A model generated the notes under the pieces. The model saw nothing but the letters and a program-made list of their open reading frames with translations. It had not been told where the DNA came from and made no database searches. The translations under genes were made by a program, and so were the position numbers. DNA of 52,017 bases from the NCBI GenBank assembly GCA_021740825.1, contig JAIOZA010000023.1, forward strand, positions 1 to 52,017, given 5' to 3'. Below are positions 51,701 through 52,017 of the stretch, piece by piece. Position 1 is the first letter of the stretch. Every line of letters starts with the position of its first letter. Source of the DNA: Bacteroidia bacterium (lineage in GTDB: Bacteria > Bacteroidota > Bacteroidia > B-17B0 > Aurantibacillaceae).

Positions 51701-52017
51701 CTTTGGTCAAATGGTGTTACAGATGCAATTAGTTTTATTCCAACAACTAATACAACTTATACCGTAACTGGAACTGATGCAAACGGTTGTTCAAAGACAG
51801 CTACAACAAATGTAGTAGTAAATGCATTACCAGTTGTTACAGCAGCAAGTTCTGCAACGGCAGTTTGTGAAGGAAATAATGTCACGCTTTCAGGTGGTGG
51901 CGCTTCAACTTATGTTTGGTCAAATGGTGTTACAGATGCAATTAGTTTTATTCCAACAACTAATACAACTTATACCGTAACTGGAACTGATGCAAACGGT
52001 TGCTCAAAGACAGCTAC
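48767..52017 (+). CDS. Choice-of-anchor I family secreted protein, truncated by the window edge
   Basis: At least 1083 residues, open to the right edge. Signal peptide about 1-26 (ending KSVAQ). Domains in order: lamin-tail-like region (about 30-220; GLIISELHVNPSG), Calx-beta-like domain (about 255-365; SITINDDAIGEESEYFVI), choice-of-anchor I beta-propeller-like region (about 375-870; RLFVANSIGKKLDIIDFSNP, LTANEGQPNVGY, ITANEGDARADYG, DDKGPEPEGVAV), then repeated Ig-like modules from about 880. Two modules are nearly identical at 213-bp spacing. The same family includes proteins annotated as alkaline-phosphatase-like, but no phosphatase active site is recognised here. A C-terminal T9SS domain is expected beyond the window. 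Confidence 0.85.
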   Translation, partial: MKQNLLQKISLTLCICAIFALKSVAQRPGLIISELHVNPSGTDSPFEYAEFRATKFINFATTPYSVVLCNNGTATSAGWIAGGALSYGFSINTGTVNPGDVVYVGGTSMAPTGVKLRVINTGTTAGDGFGNLNTGGVFGNGGTSADGIAVFNQDIATLTNSTVPIDALFYGTTVGTATAAIGGYELPINDLYTGGKIQSNSFIGADPGALNLVANGVFDTITNAYIAARTWNIAALTNNTSSVILSNVLPPANLAFTIDNQTVLESVGTVTASISISSANTDASSVEVVVIPFGTASISSDLAYTTQTVTFAANATGTKTLSITINDDAIGEESEYFVIKLQNPVNAILPNITQQTIFIKDNENITPIGNNEVSMSFVSSYTNGVSATNSAEIVAHDPISQRLFVANSIGKKLDIIDFSNPAAMSIITSIDISTYGNINSVAVKNGIVACAIENTVPEQDGFVVFFNTNGVFQNQVTVGALPDMITFNNAGTRVLTANEGQPNVGYTIDPEGSVSIVDISGGIATLTQTNVTTALFTTFNSQAAALKASGVRIYGTGSTVAQDMEPEYITISEDDLTAYVVLQENNAFAYVNLTTNTITDIKPLGFKDHSVFGKGLDATNNGTNVNIANWPIKGMYLPDGMTHFNVGGVEYLITANEGDARADYGAANNEETTIGAATYSLDPIAFPYASAMKSNANLGRLKCTNRLGDTDNDGDFDEIYTFGARSFSIWNATTGTLVYDSGDDLEQITANDPTYGAMFNSSNTNITKKDRSDDKGPEPEGVAVATIAGIPYVFVSMERVGGLMVFNVSNPAAPQFVQYVNNRGLTGLTGDRGPEGIIYVKQQDSPNGKALVVLGNEISSSVSVYEIACPAASATLSAVSSTTACAGNTLTINTSTISGASYAWYNGTTLIGGATSAAYSATVSGNYSVKLNNVGCTIPSNTISLTFNALPVVNAASSATAVCEGNNVTLSGSGASTYLWSNGVTDAISFIPTTNTTYTVTGTDANGCSKTATTNVVVNALPVVTAASSATAVCEGNNVTLSGGGASTYVWSNGVTDAISFIPTTNTTYTVTGTDANGCSKTA
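51632..52017 (+). repeat. 213-bp near-identical tandem repeat within the last CDS
   Basis: The sequence beginning GCAAGTTCTGCAACGGCAG at 51632 recurs at 51845 with only a few substitutions and continues to the edge, giving a 213-bp (71-codon) period that encodes an Ig-like module. The copy number beyond the window is unknown. Confidence 0.8.

Overview
The window comes from a Bacteroidota chromosome. This rests on low G+C, C-terminal type IX secretion (T9SS) sorting domains, a short ~290-residue primary sigma factor, a eukaryote-like NADP isocitrate dehydrogenase, an IPExxxVDY-family protein, an exbB-exbD-transducer-folC cluster and promoter -7 boxes of the Bacteroidota type TAnnTTTG. I cannot place it below phylum level. 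Most of it is ordinary chromosomal content. I see no tRNA, rRNA, CRISPR array or intact transposase.

Layout. 1-154: tail of a CDS entering from the left, ending inside a structured repeat (132-231). 304-1320: radical SAM/SPASM enzyme. 1341-4784 (minus): exbB-exbD-TonB-like transducer-folC. 4995-5864: lipoprotein divergent from an XRE regulator. 5989-9841: dxs, then minus-strand nfu-type scaffold gene and icd. 10026-12188: metF-purM. 12192-12280: a second copy of the structured repeat. 12281-17919: large membrane-anchored protein, glycosyltransferase and uvrC. 17955-21007 (minus): recN-fabI-IPExxxVDY. 21245-23571: rpoD, rpe, superoxide dismutase. 23647-36586: two T9SS metalloproteases (metzincin M12B-like and M43-like) around an M48 peptidase/YjgN pair, an M16 peptidase and a broken HNH endonuclease gene. 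36796-39966: RsmI-like methyltransferase, recQ, DUF2452. 40078-41085: tandem-thioredoxin-fold protein.

The most interesting part is 41110-52017. A canonical OmpR/PhoB-type regulator (41110-41799) and a paralogue that has lost every phosphorylation residue (47547-48239) flank a TonB-dependent receptor and a T9SS-secreted protein, followed by a very large choice-of-anchor I secreted protein running off the right edge. Upstream of the secreted protein are six hexamers of the form NT(A/T)ANN at exactly 11-bp steps, the geometry of a PhoB-family operator. Related TTAA-type hexamers occur before the receptor, the regulator and the last gene. I infer a regulated nutrient-capture unit, phosphate being the obvious but unproven candidate. 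The ExbB-ExbD-TonB system at 2725-4784 could energise the receptor.

A second theme is dispersed non-coding palindromic elements: two related copies at gene 3' ends (132-231 and 12192-12280), a block after dxs between 19-bp direct repeats (7931-8263), a 111-bp inverted-repeat element inside the HNH pseudogene (32811-32921) and a double hairpin at 48388-48470.
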